NCBI GenBank assembly: GCA_900552465.1
Contig: URZO01000007.1
Coordinates: 35,123-99,122, forward strand
Source: an uncultured Parabacteroides sp.
Lineage (GTDB): Bacteria > Bacteroidota > Bacteroidia > Bacteroidales > Tannerellaceae
DNA length: 64,000 nt
Direction of reading: 5' to 3'
Shown here piece after piece: positions 16,815-24,107 of this stretch (position 1 is the first letter of the stretch; each line of letters starts with the position of its first letter). The notes below the pieces were generated by a model that was not told the origin of the DNA, did no database searches, and was given only the letters and a program-made list of their open reading frames with translations. Made by a program: the position numbers and the translations under genes.

Positions 16815-18740
16815 TTATTTCCGGAACAGATGTTTAAACTCGTCGGCATACAGGCGGGAAAGCCCCTCGCGGTTGTCGATAGCATCCCCAACGACCAGCA
16901 GGGTTGTCAGCGTTAGGTTGTTGTCTTTGACGATCCGGGCCAGGTCTTTCAGTTCGCTCCTGTAAATACGTTCGTCTTTCCAGGTCAGCTTGTAGCAGGC
17001 GGCAACGGGAGTTGTCGGCGGATAATGTTCCAGCAGCTCTTTCTGTACCTGTTCGACAATTCCGGCACTGAGGAAGATACACATGGTGCTTTGGCTGGCA
17101 GCCAGTTTATGCAGTTGTTCCTTTTCGGGCATGGGCGTACGCCCTTCGCCACGTGTCAGGATGATTGTCTGTACCTTTTCCGGTATGGTGAGCTGGGAGC
17201 GGAGGGCGGCTGCAGCAGCCTGGAAAGAGGAGATTCCCGGCGTAATGTGATAGCTCATCCCGTATTGGTCGAAGAAGGCCATTTGTTCCTGTATCGCCCC
17301 GTATATGCAGGGGTCGCCTGTGTGCAGGCGGACCACGAACTTGCCTTTATCGTAGAACTCTTTCATCAGCATGAACTGTTCCTCCAGGTTCATGTCGGCA
17401 GAGCTTCGTACCGTTGCCCCGTGTTTGGCGCACAGGGTCAGTTCTTTCGGAACAAGGCTTCCGGCGTAGAGGATCAGGTCTGCCTTTTCGAGCATCCGTC
17501 TGCCCCGGATGGAGATCAGTTCGGGATCACCCGGTCCGGCTCCGACGATCTCGATATGTCCCTGTTTCTTTTCTTCTTTGCGCTCTGCCTGTTTGTCGAG
17601 GGCTATCGAAAAGGTGAAGTCGCACACATCGCTTGTCTGTCCCTTCTGTTTTTCGATGATCAGCGGGCCACCTTCCGAGCTCAGGATGGCAGCCGCTTCC
17701 GATACGCTGGCCGACTTGGTGACATTCTTCACCTTGGAGGACGGGTTCGGCACGATGACCTTGTTCAGCTCTTCTGCCGGATAGGTCTTGAACGGGCACC
17801 GCAGAAATTCCTCCGCAAAGGTGTTGAGCAGCGGCTCATCCTTTTTCAGGTCGATGGAGGAAAGAGTTATGATGGATTTCGGATTGATGCTGTAGAAGAA
17901 CAGATACTGCATCAACCCCATCAGGAAAGCGTCCATATTGTCCAGTCCCTTCTTGCATCCGACGCCCATGTGGAGCACTTTCGGGAAGAACGACAGGCAG
18001 GGGATAGGAGAGGCTCCGTAGAAATAGGGGCTGACCGTGATCAACTGTTCGTATTTACTCATGTCGATATCCGAATAATCATAGAATATATCCACATGGG
18101 AAGGGCAGGTCTCTTCCAGATAGTCCGTATCTTTCGTCCGGACATCGAGCAAGAGAGCCGTAGGCCTCCGGTTGACGAATCGTGCGATACATTCGTTCAT
18201 CAGCTTCTTTCTGGACCTTTCGAAATCTTCGCCGAGGTCTTCATCGAGGTCGAATTGGGAAAACCCGTGTATGCCGGCCTTTAGGTCATATATATCCGTC
18301 TCCCAGCCAAACTGTTTATGGAAAGTATCCAAGGCCCAAAGCCCCTGGTTGTCGCTCTGTGTCGTGACGACCGCCTCGGCCTTCAGTATGTCGGCCAGTT
18401 GGTGCGTCAGGCTGTTTGCCCCGCCGATATGTCCGGAGAGGACCGACACGACATACTTCCCGGTACTGTCGATGCAGACAACCGCCGGGTCTGTATATTT
18501 ACTCTTTATATAAGGTGCGATGCTCCGCACGCAAATGCCCATTGCTCCGATGAAAACAAGGTTTCCGGATGCTGCGAACAGTTCGCCTGTCAAGTCTTCG
18601 AAAGAGGAGAACTGCCGGGTGCCCTTTGCTATGTCTTTACTGTAGATAACAGCTTCTCCGGAATATCCCTTCCGGATTTTACGCGCTAAGGGCAGGCTGC
18701 TTGCAGATACTACAATGATATTTAATGACTCTTTACACAT
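16815..18740 (-). CDS. cbiG-cobM: Fused cobalt-precorrin-5A hydrolase and precorrin-4 C11-methyltransferase (CbiG-CobM)
   Basis: This 641-residue fusion has CbiG in residues 1-~390 (GAMGICVRSIAPYI, VVSVLSGHIGGAN, the C-terminal part MGVGCKKGLDNMD), which opens the delta-lactone ring of cobalt-precorrin-5A. CobM/CbiF follows from ~395 (HIEIVGAGPGDPELISIRG, RLHTGDPCIYGA, TPGISSFQAAAAAL), adding the C11 methyl with SAM. The linker is charged (AERKEEKKQG). ATG 18740 is preferred over the upstream GTG at 18758; it overlaps the stop of cbiE-cbiT by 8 bp, indicating coupled translation. Confidence 0.93.
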   Translation of the reverse strand: MCKESLNIIVVSASSLPLARKIRKGYSGEAVIYSKDIAKGTRQFSSFEDLTGELFAASGNLVFIGAMGICVRSIAPYIKSKYTDPAVVCIDSTGKYVVSVLSGHIGGANSLTHQLADILKAEAVVTTQSDNQGLWALDTFHKQFGWETDIYDLKAGIHGFSQFDLDEDLGEDFERSRKKLMNECIARFVNRRPTALLLDVRTKDTDYLEETCPSHVDIFYDYSDIDMSKYEQLITVSPYFYGASPIPCLSFFPKVLHMGVGCKKGLDNMDAFLMGLMQYLFFYSINPKSIITLSSIDLKKDEPLLNTFAEEFLRCPFKTYPAEELNKVIVPNPSSKVKNVTKSASVSEAAAILSSEGGPLIIEKQKGQTSDVCDFTFSIALDKQAERKEEKKQGHIEIVGAGPGDPELISIRGRRMLEKADLILYAGSLVPKELTLCAKHGATVRSSADMNLEEQFMLMKEFYDKGKFVVRLHTGDPCIYGAIQEQMAFFDQYGMSYHITPGISSFQAAAAALRSQLTIPEKVQTIILTRGEGRTPMPEKEQLHKLAASQSTMCIFLSAGIVEQVQKELLEHYPPTTPVAACYKLTWKDERIYRSELKDLARIVKDNNLTLTTLLVVGDAIDNREGLSRLYADEFKHLFRK

Positions 18741-19992
18741 AATGTTTACCAGTTGCACAAAGTATTGTTATCGGATTATGTTGATCGATCGCGACATTCA
18801 TCTCCGAATGTAGCTTCAACCCGTTCTCTTCGACCGCCTCCCGGAACAGCTTGCAACTGTCTTCCGATACGGAGTTAAATACGATCTTGCCGCTCAGCGA
18901 GTTCAGGTGAGGGACGATCTTCCGCACCATCTCTTTCAGTTTGCCTCCATGCCCGCCTATAAAGACGGCATCGACAATCGTATTCTCTTCGATAGTAGCG
19001 TTCAGGAAGTCGCCGATATGCAGTTCGATGCCGGGAGCGCTGTGCAGCCGTGCATTGGATTGTATGATCGTTTCGCATTCTTCCCGTACTTCGAAAGCCT
19101 GGATGTGAAGATGCGGATACTGCCGGCGTGCCTCGATCGAGATAGACCCGGTGCAGGCGCCTATGTCCCAGAAGCTATTGCTGTTGTGCAGTTCCAGCAG
19201 GCTCAGGTCGATTGTGCGGATCGGCGCTTTGGTGATCATCTTTGCCCTGTCGTCAAGCAAGAGGAATTTTGTGTCCGGAATACCGGCGGCCGGATGTTGC
19301 AGGGTGCAATGCGGAGCCTTGAACAGCAAGACGCAGTTCGGACTTTTGAAACTCATCCGGCTGATCTCCTCGATCGAATATATCTTATAGATCTTTTCTT
19401 TATCCGGGTTACCCAAATGCTCGGCGACCCGCATCGTGTAGTCTTTGTCCAGATGGTATTCCATCATTCTTTTAGCAATTGCGTCAGGCGTGTGGACATG
19501 GTCGGTCAGCACACCGATCAGCGGACGGTATTCCAGCAAAGCCCGGTCGAGTTCGTGCCAGGGGCGTCCGGTGACGGACACGGCGTGCATATTCTCGTAG
19601 GCTATCTGTTCCCGGTGGGCGAACATCTGCAGGGAATTGAAATAAGGGAATACCTTCATGCCAACCCCTAAAAGGTTTTTCCTGACGGTGGAAGCGAAAC
19701 CGAAGAAGAACGGGTCGCCTGAAACGAAGGAGACTATCACTTTGTCTTCCTGAATCAGCCGGCTGTATTCAGCCATAACTTCGTCTATCGGTGCTTTTAT
19801 CTCGATCCATATCGCATCGGCGGGCAGGAAAGGCTTCACGATCTCATAATGTCGTTTCCCTCCGGAGAAGATATTGTCGTGTTTGATACTCTTGATGATT
19901 ACTTCTATATGCTTGGGTTGTGGATTATCGTCCATACCGACCATATAGATGTGTGTTTTGCCGTAAGTCTCTACTATTTCTCTCGTGTTCAT
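18733..19992 (-). CDS. cobL: Bifunctional precorrin-6Y methyltransferase/decarboxylase (CbiE-CbiT, CobL)
   Basis: This 419-residue protein matches CobL. The N-terminal CbiE half (HIYMVGMDDNP, VSFVSGDPFFFGF) is a class III tetrapyrrole methyltransferase. The C-terminal CbiT half (FWDIGACTGSISIEAR, VDAVFIGGHGGKL, KIVFNSV) is a Rossmann-fold methyltransferase. Together they methylate C5 and C15 and decarboxylate the C12 side chain. It overlaps cobJ-cbiC by 4 bp (ATGA) and cbiG-cobM by 8 bp. Unlike the other fusions here, CobL as one chain is common across bacteria. Confidence 0.95.
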   Translation of the reverse strand: MNTREIVETYGKTHIYMVGMDDNPQPKHIEVIIKSIKHDNIFSGGKRHYEIVKPFLPADAIWIEIKAPIDEVMAEYSRLIQEDKVIVSFVSGDPFFFGFASTVRKNLLGVGMKVFPYFNSLQMFAHREQIAYENMHAVSVTGRPWHELDRALLEYRPLIGVLTDHVHTPDAIAKRMMEYHLDKDYTMRVAEHLGNPDKEKIYKIYSIEEISRMSFKSPNCVLLFKAPHCTLQHPAAGIPDTKFLLLDDRAKMITKAPIRTIDLSLLELHNSNSFWDIGACTGSISIEARRQYPHLHIQAFEVREECETIIQSNARLHSAPGIELHIGDFLNATIEENTIVDAVFIGGHGGKLKEMVRKIVPHLNSLSGKIVFNSVSEDSCKLFREAVEENGLKLHSEMNVAIDQHNPITILCATGKHYV

Positions 19993-21401
19993 ACGTCTCT
20001 ACCTGGTTTTAATTGTTCTGCGTCATTGTAGCAAAGTATAGCGTTTACCAAAGTTGCGGCCAGGTTGCTACCCCCTTTCCGTCCTTCGACAATGAGTTTA
20101 GGAATGGAGACAAACGGTTTTACCATGTGTTTGGATTCCTGTACGTGTACAAAACCGACAGGAGCGGCAATGATGCCGGCGGGCGTGGCTTTCCCTTTCC
20201 TTATCAGGTCACAAAGTTCTATCAGCGCCGTGGGCGCATTGCCAAAAACATATAATGCATCAGGATGTTCGCCCGCCGCAAGCCGGATGCCCGCCTGTGT
20301 ACGGGTAATCCCTTTTTCGGCAGCCAAAGCAACGGCGCGTTCGTCCTGCAAATAACATTTCACTTCGATCCCCATTCGTTGCAAAGCTCCTTTCCGGATG
20401 CCGGAAGCGGCCATTGTCACATCGGTGATGATGGTGCTTACTTCGCCGCGGCTGAACCGCCCGTACAGGGAGGCGACGGCATTGTCGTCGATCCGCAGGA
20501 TGTTCTCCATGTCGAAATCAGCGGTCGTATGGATAGCGTGGAGCAGGGCCCATTTCTTGTCGAGCGGGATCTCTTTATTCTTCAGTTCTTTCTCTATCGT
20601 GCGGAAACTGCGGATCATGATGTCCTGGCCGATGCCGACATCCGTGTTCATCTTGATCTCGCCGTAGTAGCCACGCGGTGTGATGAACTTGTCGCCTGCG
20701 ATGTATGACTGCGAGTTACCGATCAGGATGACCGTAAACATATCGACCTGTTCGGGGTCGAACTCGCCAAGCGTAGTCAGATTGACAACCTGCTCCTCAC
20801 GTCCGGCCTGGCGGACATAACCGACAGGCGTCGCCGGGTCGCGTTCTTCGAGGAATAGTTCTTTCAGGCGGTATAACTGCCAGTACCGTCCTTCGCTTTT
20901 CGGATTGTAGACGGCTGTCACAAAGTCTCCGATGGCTGCCGCCCGTATGCGTTTCTCGATCCGTTCCCAAGGCGTCATCAGGTCGGAGAGGGAGATGATG
21001 CAGAGATCATGCCCGATGGGAGCTCCCAGGAGCGAAGCCGCTTTCTGGAAAGCACTGATGCCGGGCACTACTTCTATCTCCAACTGAGATGCTTCTTGCT
21101 TCACGCTCATTTCATAGATCAGCGGAGCCATTCCGTAGATTCCGGCGTCGCCGGAGCTGATCACCGTCACCGTCTTTCCTTCCAAAGCATGTTTGCATGC
21201 CTCTTCGGCACGTGCTTTCTCGCGCTTCATCCCGGTGTCGATGCACTGGGCGTCCGGACGGACAATATCCTGTATGAATTGAAAGTAATAATTATATCCG
21301 ATGATGACATCCGACTGCCTGATGGCAGACAATGCCGCCGGCGTTATATCTTCTCGGCTTCCCGGGCCGATACCGGCGACAATGATTTTCCCTTTGCTCA
21401 T
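19989..21401 (-). CDS. cobJ-cbiC: Fused precorrin-3B C17-methyltransferase and precorrin-8X methylmutase (CobJ-CbiC)
   Basis: First gene of the cob operon, 470 residues. Residues 1-~250 are CobJ/CbiH (IIVAGIGPGSREDIT, ISSGDAGIYGMA, VVPGISAFQKAASLLGAP, TAVYNPKS), which contracts the ring and adds the C17 methyl. From ~258 it is CbiC/CobH (DIMIRSFRTIEKEL, LLHAIHTTADFDMEN with the probable catalytic His291, IITDVTMAASGI, ends GGSNLAATLVNAIL), which moves the C11 methyl to C12. ATG 21401 is used rather than an in-frame start at 21431, because a -7 element at 21429-21436 would place the transcript start downstream of 21431. Confidence 0.94.
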   Translation of the reverse strand: MSKGKIIVAGIGPGSREDITPAALSAIRQSDVIIGYNYYFQFIQDIVRPDAQCIDTGMKREKARAEEACKHALEGKTVTVISSGDAGIYGMAPLIYEMSVKQEASQLEIEVVPGISAFQKAASLLGAPIGHDLCIISLSDLMTPWERIEKRIRAAAIGDFVTAVYNPKSEGRYWQLYRLKELFLEERDPATPVGYVRQAGREEQVVNLTTLGEFDPEQVDMFTVILIGNSQSYIAGDKFITPRGYYGEIKMNTDVGIGQDIMIRSFRTIEKELKNKEIPLDKKWALLHAIHTTADFDMENILRIDDNAVASLYGRFSRGEVSTIITDVTMAASGIRKGALQRMGIEVKCYLQDERAVALAAEKGITRTQAGIRLAAGEHPDALYVFGNAPTALIELCDLIRKGKATPAGIIAAPVGFVHVQESKHMVKPFVSIPKLIVEGRKGGSNLAATLVNAILCYNDAEQLKPGRDV

Positions 21402-21428
21402 ATATAATCTGTTTGTAGATAATAGAAG

Positions 21429-21436
21429 CAAAGGTA
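21429..21436 (-). promoter_or_regulatory. Promoter -7 element of the cob biosynthesis operon
   Basis: On the minus strand TACCTTTG fits TAnnTTTG and lies 27 bp before the cobJ-cbiC ATG. It gives a leader of only about 20 nt, too short for a riboswitch. Confidence 0.6.
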
Positions 21437-21446
21437 CGATTTATAT

Positions 21447-23111
21447 TTAGTTTTCTTCCGCCGGTTGATACAAATATCGCTTGATACTCCGCTTCGGAGT
21501 CTTTTCGAACTCTTCCTGGTAGAGCTTGAAACAGGAGACTTTGCTGTAGGCCGGCATTTCGGCATTCAGCTGGTCGATGTTTTGCTGCATCAGCTTTTCG
21601 ATCTCGGAGTGTTGCATGCCGGCCTTGTCCAGCTGTTCCCAATCCGGATAGATCAGCGCCACCAGTTTGCCGCCTTGCGAGATGATGATCGACTCGGCGA
21701 CATAAAGCATATTGTTCAGGCGGTCTTCAATCTCTTCGGGATAGATGTTCTGGCCGTTGGAACTCAGTATCATACTCTTGCTGCGTCCGCGTATGTAAAG
21801 GAAGCCGTCAGCATCGAGTGTCCCCAAGTCGCCGGTGCGCAGCCAGCCGTCGGGCATCATGACAGCCTTGGTCGCTTCCGGGTTCTTGTAATAACCCAGC
21901 ATTACGTTCATGCCGCGGACCAGTATTTCGCCTACTTCGTTCTCCGGGTCGTCCGAGTCGATCCGTACCTCCATCCGATCGACGATCCGGCCGACAGAGC
22001 CTTGTTTGAATGTGTCCCATTGCTCATACGACACCAACGGCCCGCATTCCGTCATGCCGTAGCCGACCGTATAGCGGAAATTGATGGATTTGAGGAACGT
22101 CTCCACCTCTTTGTTGATGGCGGCCCCGCCGATCACGATCTCGCCGAAGTTCCCGCCGAAAGAGTCGTTCAACTTTTGGGCGATCTTGTCACGCACTTTC
22201 TGGTCTACATAGGGCACTTTCAGCAGCAGCTTGATGAGCGGCTTTTCGAGTTCGGGGAATACCTTATTCTTAATAATCTTTTCAATGATAAGCGGAACGG
22301 CAAGGATCAATGCGGGGCGGACCGTGGCGAAAGCCTCTGCGATGATCTTGGGGCTTGGCGTACGCGTCAGGAAATGGACGTGGCAACCTTTGTTGACGGA
22401 GTTCAGCACCTCGAACGCCAACCCGTACATGTGCGCCATCGGCAGCATGCAGACGATGTTGTCTCCCGGATGGATGAACGGCAGGCGGTCGTAGGCGAAC
22501 TGCGTGTTGCTCCACAGGCTGCGGTAGGGGATCATGACGCCTTTGGAAAAGCTGGTTGTCCCCGATGTATAGTTCAGTACTGCCAGTTCTTCCGGGTCTT
22601 CGACATGATACTTCACGTCTTTGGCCTTGAAAGAGCGCGGATATTTCTTGCCGAAATACTCGTTGATGCGGTCGCGCACAGTGCGCACCTCTTTGTTCTT
22701 GCAGTCGATGATGGAGAAATTGTCCAACATCATAAACAACCTGACATCCGGCATCATCTTTTCGTTCATGTTCTCCCAATTGTTGGAACCCGCCAGTACG
22801 GCTTTCGCTCCCGAATGGTTGACGATATGGTGGATGTTATCCGGCTTGAACTCATGCAGGATCGGTACGGCAACAGCCCCGTAGGCAAGTATCCCGAAGA
22901 AGCAGATCGCCCAGTTGGACGAGTTGCGCCCGACGATGGCCACTTTGTCGCCTTTCTTGATACCGGCATGTTCCAGCAGGATGTGAAACTTCTCTATCCG
23001 GCGGGCAACGTCTTTGAAATGGTAAGTATGTCCATTGTAATCGGAGAAAGCGGGGAGGTCCCAATGCTCCTTGATGCTTCTCTCTATAAGGCCTAAGAAA
23101 CGATTATCCAT
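21447..23111 (-). CDS. AMP-binding acyl-CoA/long-chain fatty acid ligase
   Basis: This 554-residue adenylate-forming enzyme activates a fatty acid (or related acid) with ATP and CoA. The AMP motif is LNYTSGTTSFSKGVMIPY, followed by GGAAINKEVETFL, GYGMTECGP, DGWLRTGDLGTLDADGFLYI and GRSKSMILSSNGQNIYPEEIE, with the C-terminal lysine region TPKRSIKRYLY. This order is that of FadD/long-chain acyl-CoA synthetases. No membrane anchor is seen. It starts 45 bp upstream of the cob operon in the same direction, but that operon has its own -7 element. Its upstream region contains the 11-bp array at 23235-23355. Confidence 0.88.
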   Translation of the reverse strand: MDNRFLGLIERSIKEHWDLPAFSDYNGHTYHFKDVARRIEKFHILLEHAGIKKGDKVAIVGRNSSNWAICFFGILAYGAVAVPILHEFKPDNIHHIVNHSGAKAVLAGSNNWENMNEKMMPDVRLFMMLDNFSIIDCKNKEVRTVRDRINEYFGKKYPRSFKAKDVKYHVEDPEELAVLNYTSGTTSFSKGVMIPYRSLWSNTQFAYDRLPFIHPGDNIVCMLPMAHMYGLAFEVLNSVNKGCHVHFLTRTPSPKIIAEAFATVRPALILAVPLIIEKIIKNKVFPELEKPLIKLLLKVPYVDQKVRDKIAQKLNDSFGGNFGEIVIGGAAINKEVETFLKSINFRYTVGYGMTECGPLVSYEQWDTFKQGSVGRIVDRMEVRIDSDDPENEVGEILVRGMNVMLGYYKNPEATKAVMMPDGWLRTGDLGTLDADGFLYIRGRSKSMILSSNGQNIYPEEIEDRLNNMLYVAESIIISQGGKLVALIYPDWEQLDKAGMQHSEIEKLMQQNIDQLNAEMPAYSKVSCFKLYQEEFEKTPKRSIKRYLYQPAEEN

Positions 23112-23234
23112 ATTGATACAGTTTTAAAAAGAACCGGGAACCCCGGGAGAATGTTGCGAAGATAGTAAAGATATGGATAGGTTACTCCCAATGTGCAAAA
23201 GATTCGTCTGCATGACATGAAAATCTAATAGTTT

Positions 23235-23355
23235 TGCCACAGGATTGCCATAGGCTTGGCAAAAGTTTGCCAAGCGCATGGCAAAGGCGTGCCACTTAGT
23301 TGGCAAATGTTTGCCATCAGGATGGCAAGACTGTGCCACTTAGATGGCAAAAAAA
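23235..23355. repeat. Array of eleven TGCCA/TGGCA units at exact 11-bp spacing
   Basis: Eleven pentamers of form TGSCA (S = C or G) start at 23235 and repeat every 11 bp without exception to the unit starting at 23345. In order they read TGCCA, TGCCA, then alternate TGGCA/TGCCA, ending with TGGCA. Since TGCCA and TGGCA are reverse complements, most of the array is a row of alternating dyads, some extended (GCTTGGCAAA / TTTGCCAAGC at 23252-23273). The 6-nt spacers vary, though CTTAGT and CTTAGA recur. It lies upstream (124-244 bp) of the acyl-CoA ligase start and abuts a terminator. It does not match a CRISPR or an IS end that I know. Confidence 0.9.
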
Positions 23356-23393
23356 GACCATAGGTATGAAACAATAAAGACATACCTATGGTC
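23348..23393 (-). terminator. Terminator of the ettA-DUF1080 unit
   Basis: Perfect 13-bp stem (23356-23368 / 23381-23393) with a 12-nt loop, followed on the minus strand by a run of T at 23348-23355. Its T run overlaps the end of the 11-bp array. Confidence 0.85.
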
Positions 23394-23429
23394 CGAAAAT
23401 CTTATACCGGTGAAATAAACCGTCCTTGC

Positions 23430-24083
23430 TTACCAGGGAGTGATCGTCACGTTGCGGAACTGCACTTCCTTGCCTTCGCTCTGCAGGCCGATGTAACCTT
23501 CTTTCACTTTGTTCGTGCCGGTGTTCTGGTAAACGCCGTTGATGTACACCGTGATGACGCCGTCTTTTACGAAGATATTCGCTTCGTTCCATTCTCCGGC
23601 AGGCTTTTCGCTGTCCGGGTTGCTCTTCCGTACAACCGGGAAGCCTGGGCGCGGTTCTCCCGGTTTGCCCTGGTATTCGGCCAGGTCGGAGCCTCCCAAG
23701 AGGACGAAGTCGCCGGCGTTGTCCTGCATCAGGTTACACTCGATGCCGTTCGGGAACGGGTTCTTCGGATCTTCGATCAGCAGGAAGATACCGCTGTTTG
23801 CCTTTTCCTTGCCGTTTGGCCAGCGATATTCTACGTGCAGCTTGTAGTTGCCGTATTTCTCTTTTGTGTACATATATCCGAATGGCTGTCCTGTGATGTT
23901 GATGACACCGTCTTTTACAGAATACACCTGATCGGCGGGGACAGAGTTCTTGTCGACAACGAAATTCCAGCCCGAAAGGTCTTTTCCGTTGAACAACTTG
24001 GTTGTTTTCTGCGCACTCGCTTCACTTCCGAAGCACAAAAAGGCGGCAGCCACTACTGCCATTGCTAACATTCTTTTTTTCAT
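23430..24083 (-). CDS. Secreted DUF1080 (3-keto-glycoside hydrolase-like) protein
   Basis: This 217-residue protein has a signal peptide (about 1-24, ending ASAQ) and a single DUF1080 beta-jelly-roll domain: TTKLFNGKDLSGWNF, YGNYKLHVEYRWPNGKEKANSGIFL, GIECNLMQD, AGEWNEANIFVKDGVITVYINGVY and FRNVTITPW. Members of this concanavalin-like family are known to act on 3-keto-glycosides. It starts 24 bp after ettA with no terminator between, so read-through from ettA is likely, an odd pairing of a translation factor and a periplasmic sugar enzyme. Confidence 0.88.
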   Translation of the reverse strand: MKKRMLAMAVVAAAFLCFGSEASAQKTTKLFNGKDLSGWNFVVDKNSVPADQVYSVKDGVINITGQPFGYMYTKEKYGNYKLHVEYRWPNGKEKANSGIFLLIEDPKNPFPNGIECNLMQDNAGDFVLLGGSDLAEYQGKPGEPRPGFPVVRKSNPDSEKPAGEWNEANIFVKDGVITVYINGVYQNTGTNKVKEGYIGLQSEGKEVQFRNVTITPW

Positions 24084-24107
24084 GGTCTTACAAATTTATA
24101 AATGTGA

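Larger units (their letters stand above)
23112..23429. other. 318-bp intergenic region with array and terminator
   Basis: Between the acyl-CoA ligase and DUF1080 genes, both on the minus strand. It holds a terminator for DUF1080 (23348-23393) and an 11-unit repeat array (23235-23355). The part nearest the ligase start (23112-23230) has no clear -7 element. Confidence 0.7.

Noticed and set aside
17025..18284. A 419-residue plus-strand frame antisense to cbiG-cobM
   Set aside because: Shadow of a GC-rich gene; no domain pattern and low-complexity His/Gln/Arg-rich sequence.
21465..23096. A 543-residue open frame on the plus strand, fully antisense to the acyl-CoA ligase
   Set aside because: It mirrors the codon bias of the real gene, has no start signal or family motif, and contains odd composition; the minus-strand protein has every expected motif.
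23235..23355. CRISPR array
   Set aside because: Unit is 5 bp with 6-bp gaps, far below CRISPR repeat and spacer size, and no cas genes are present.
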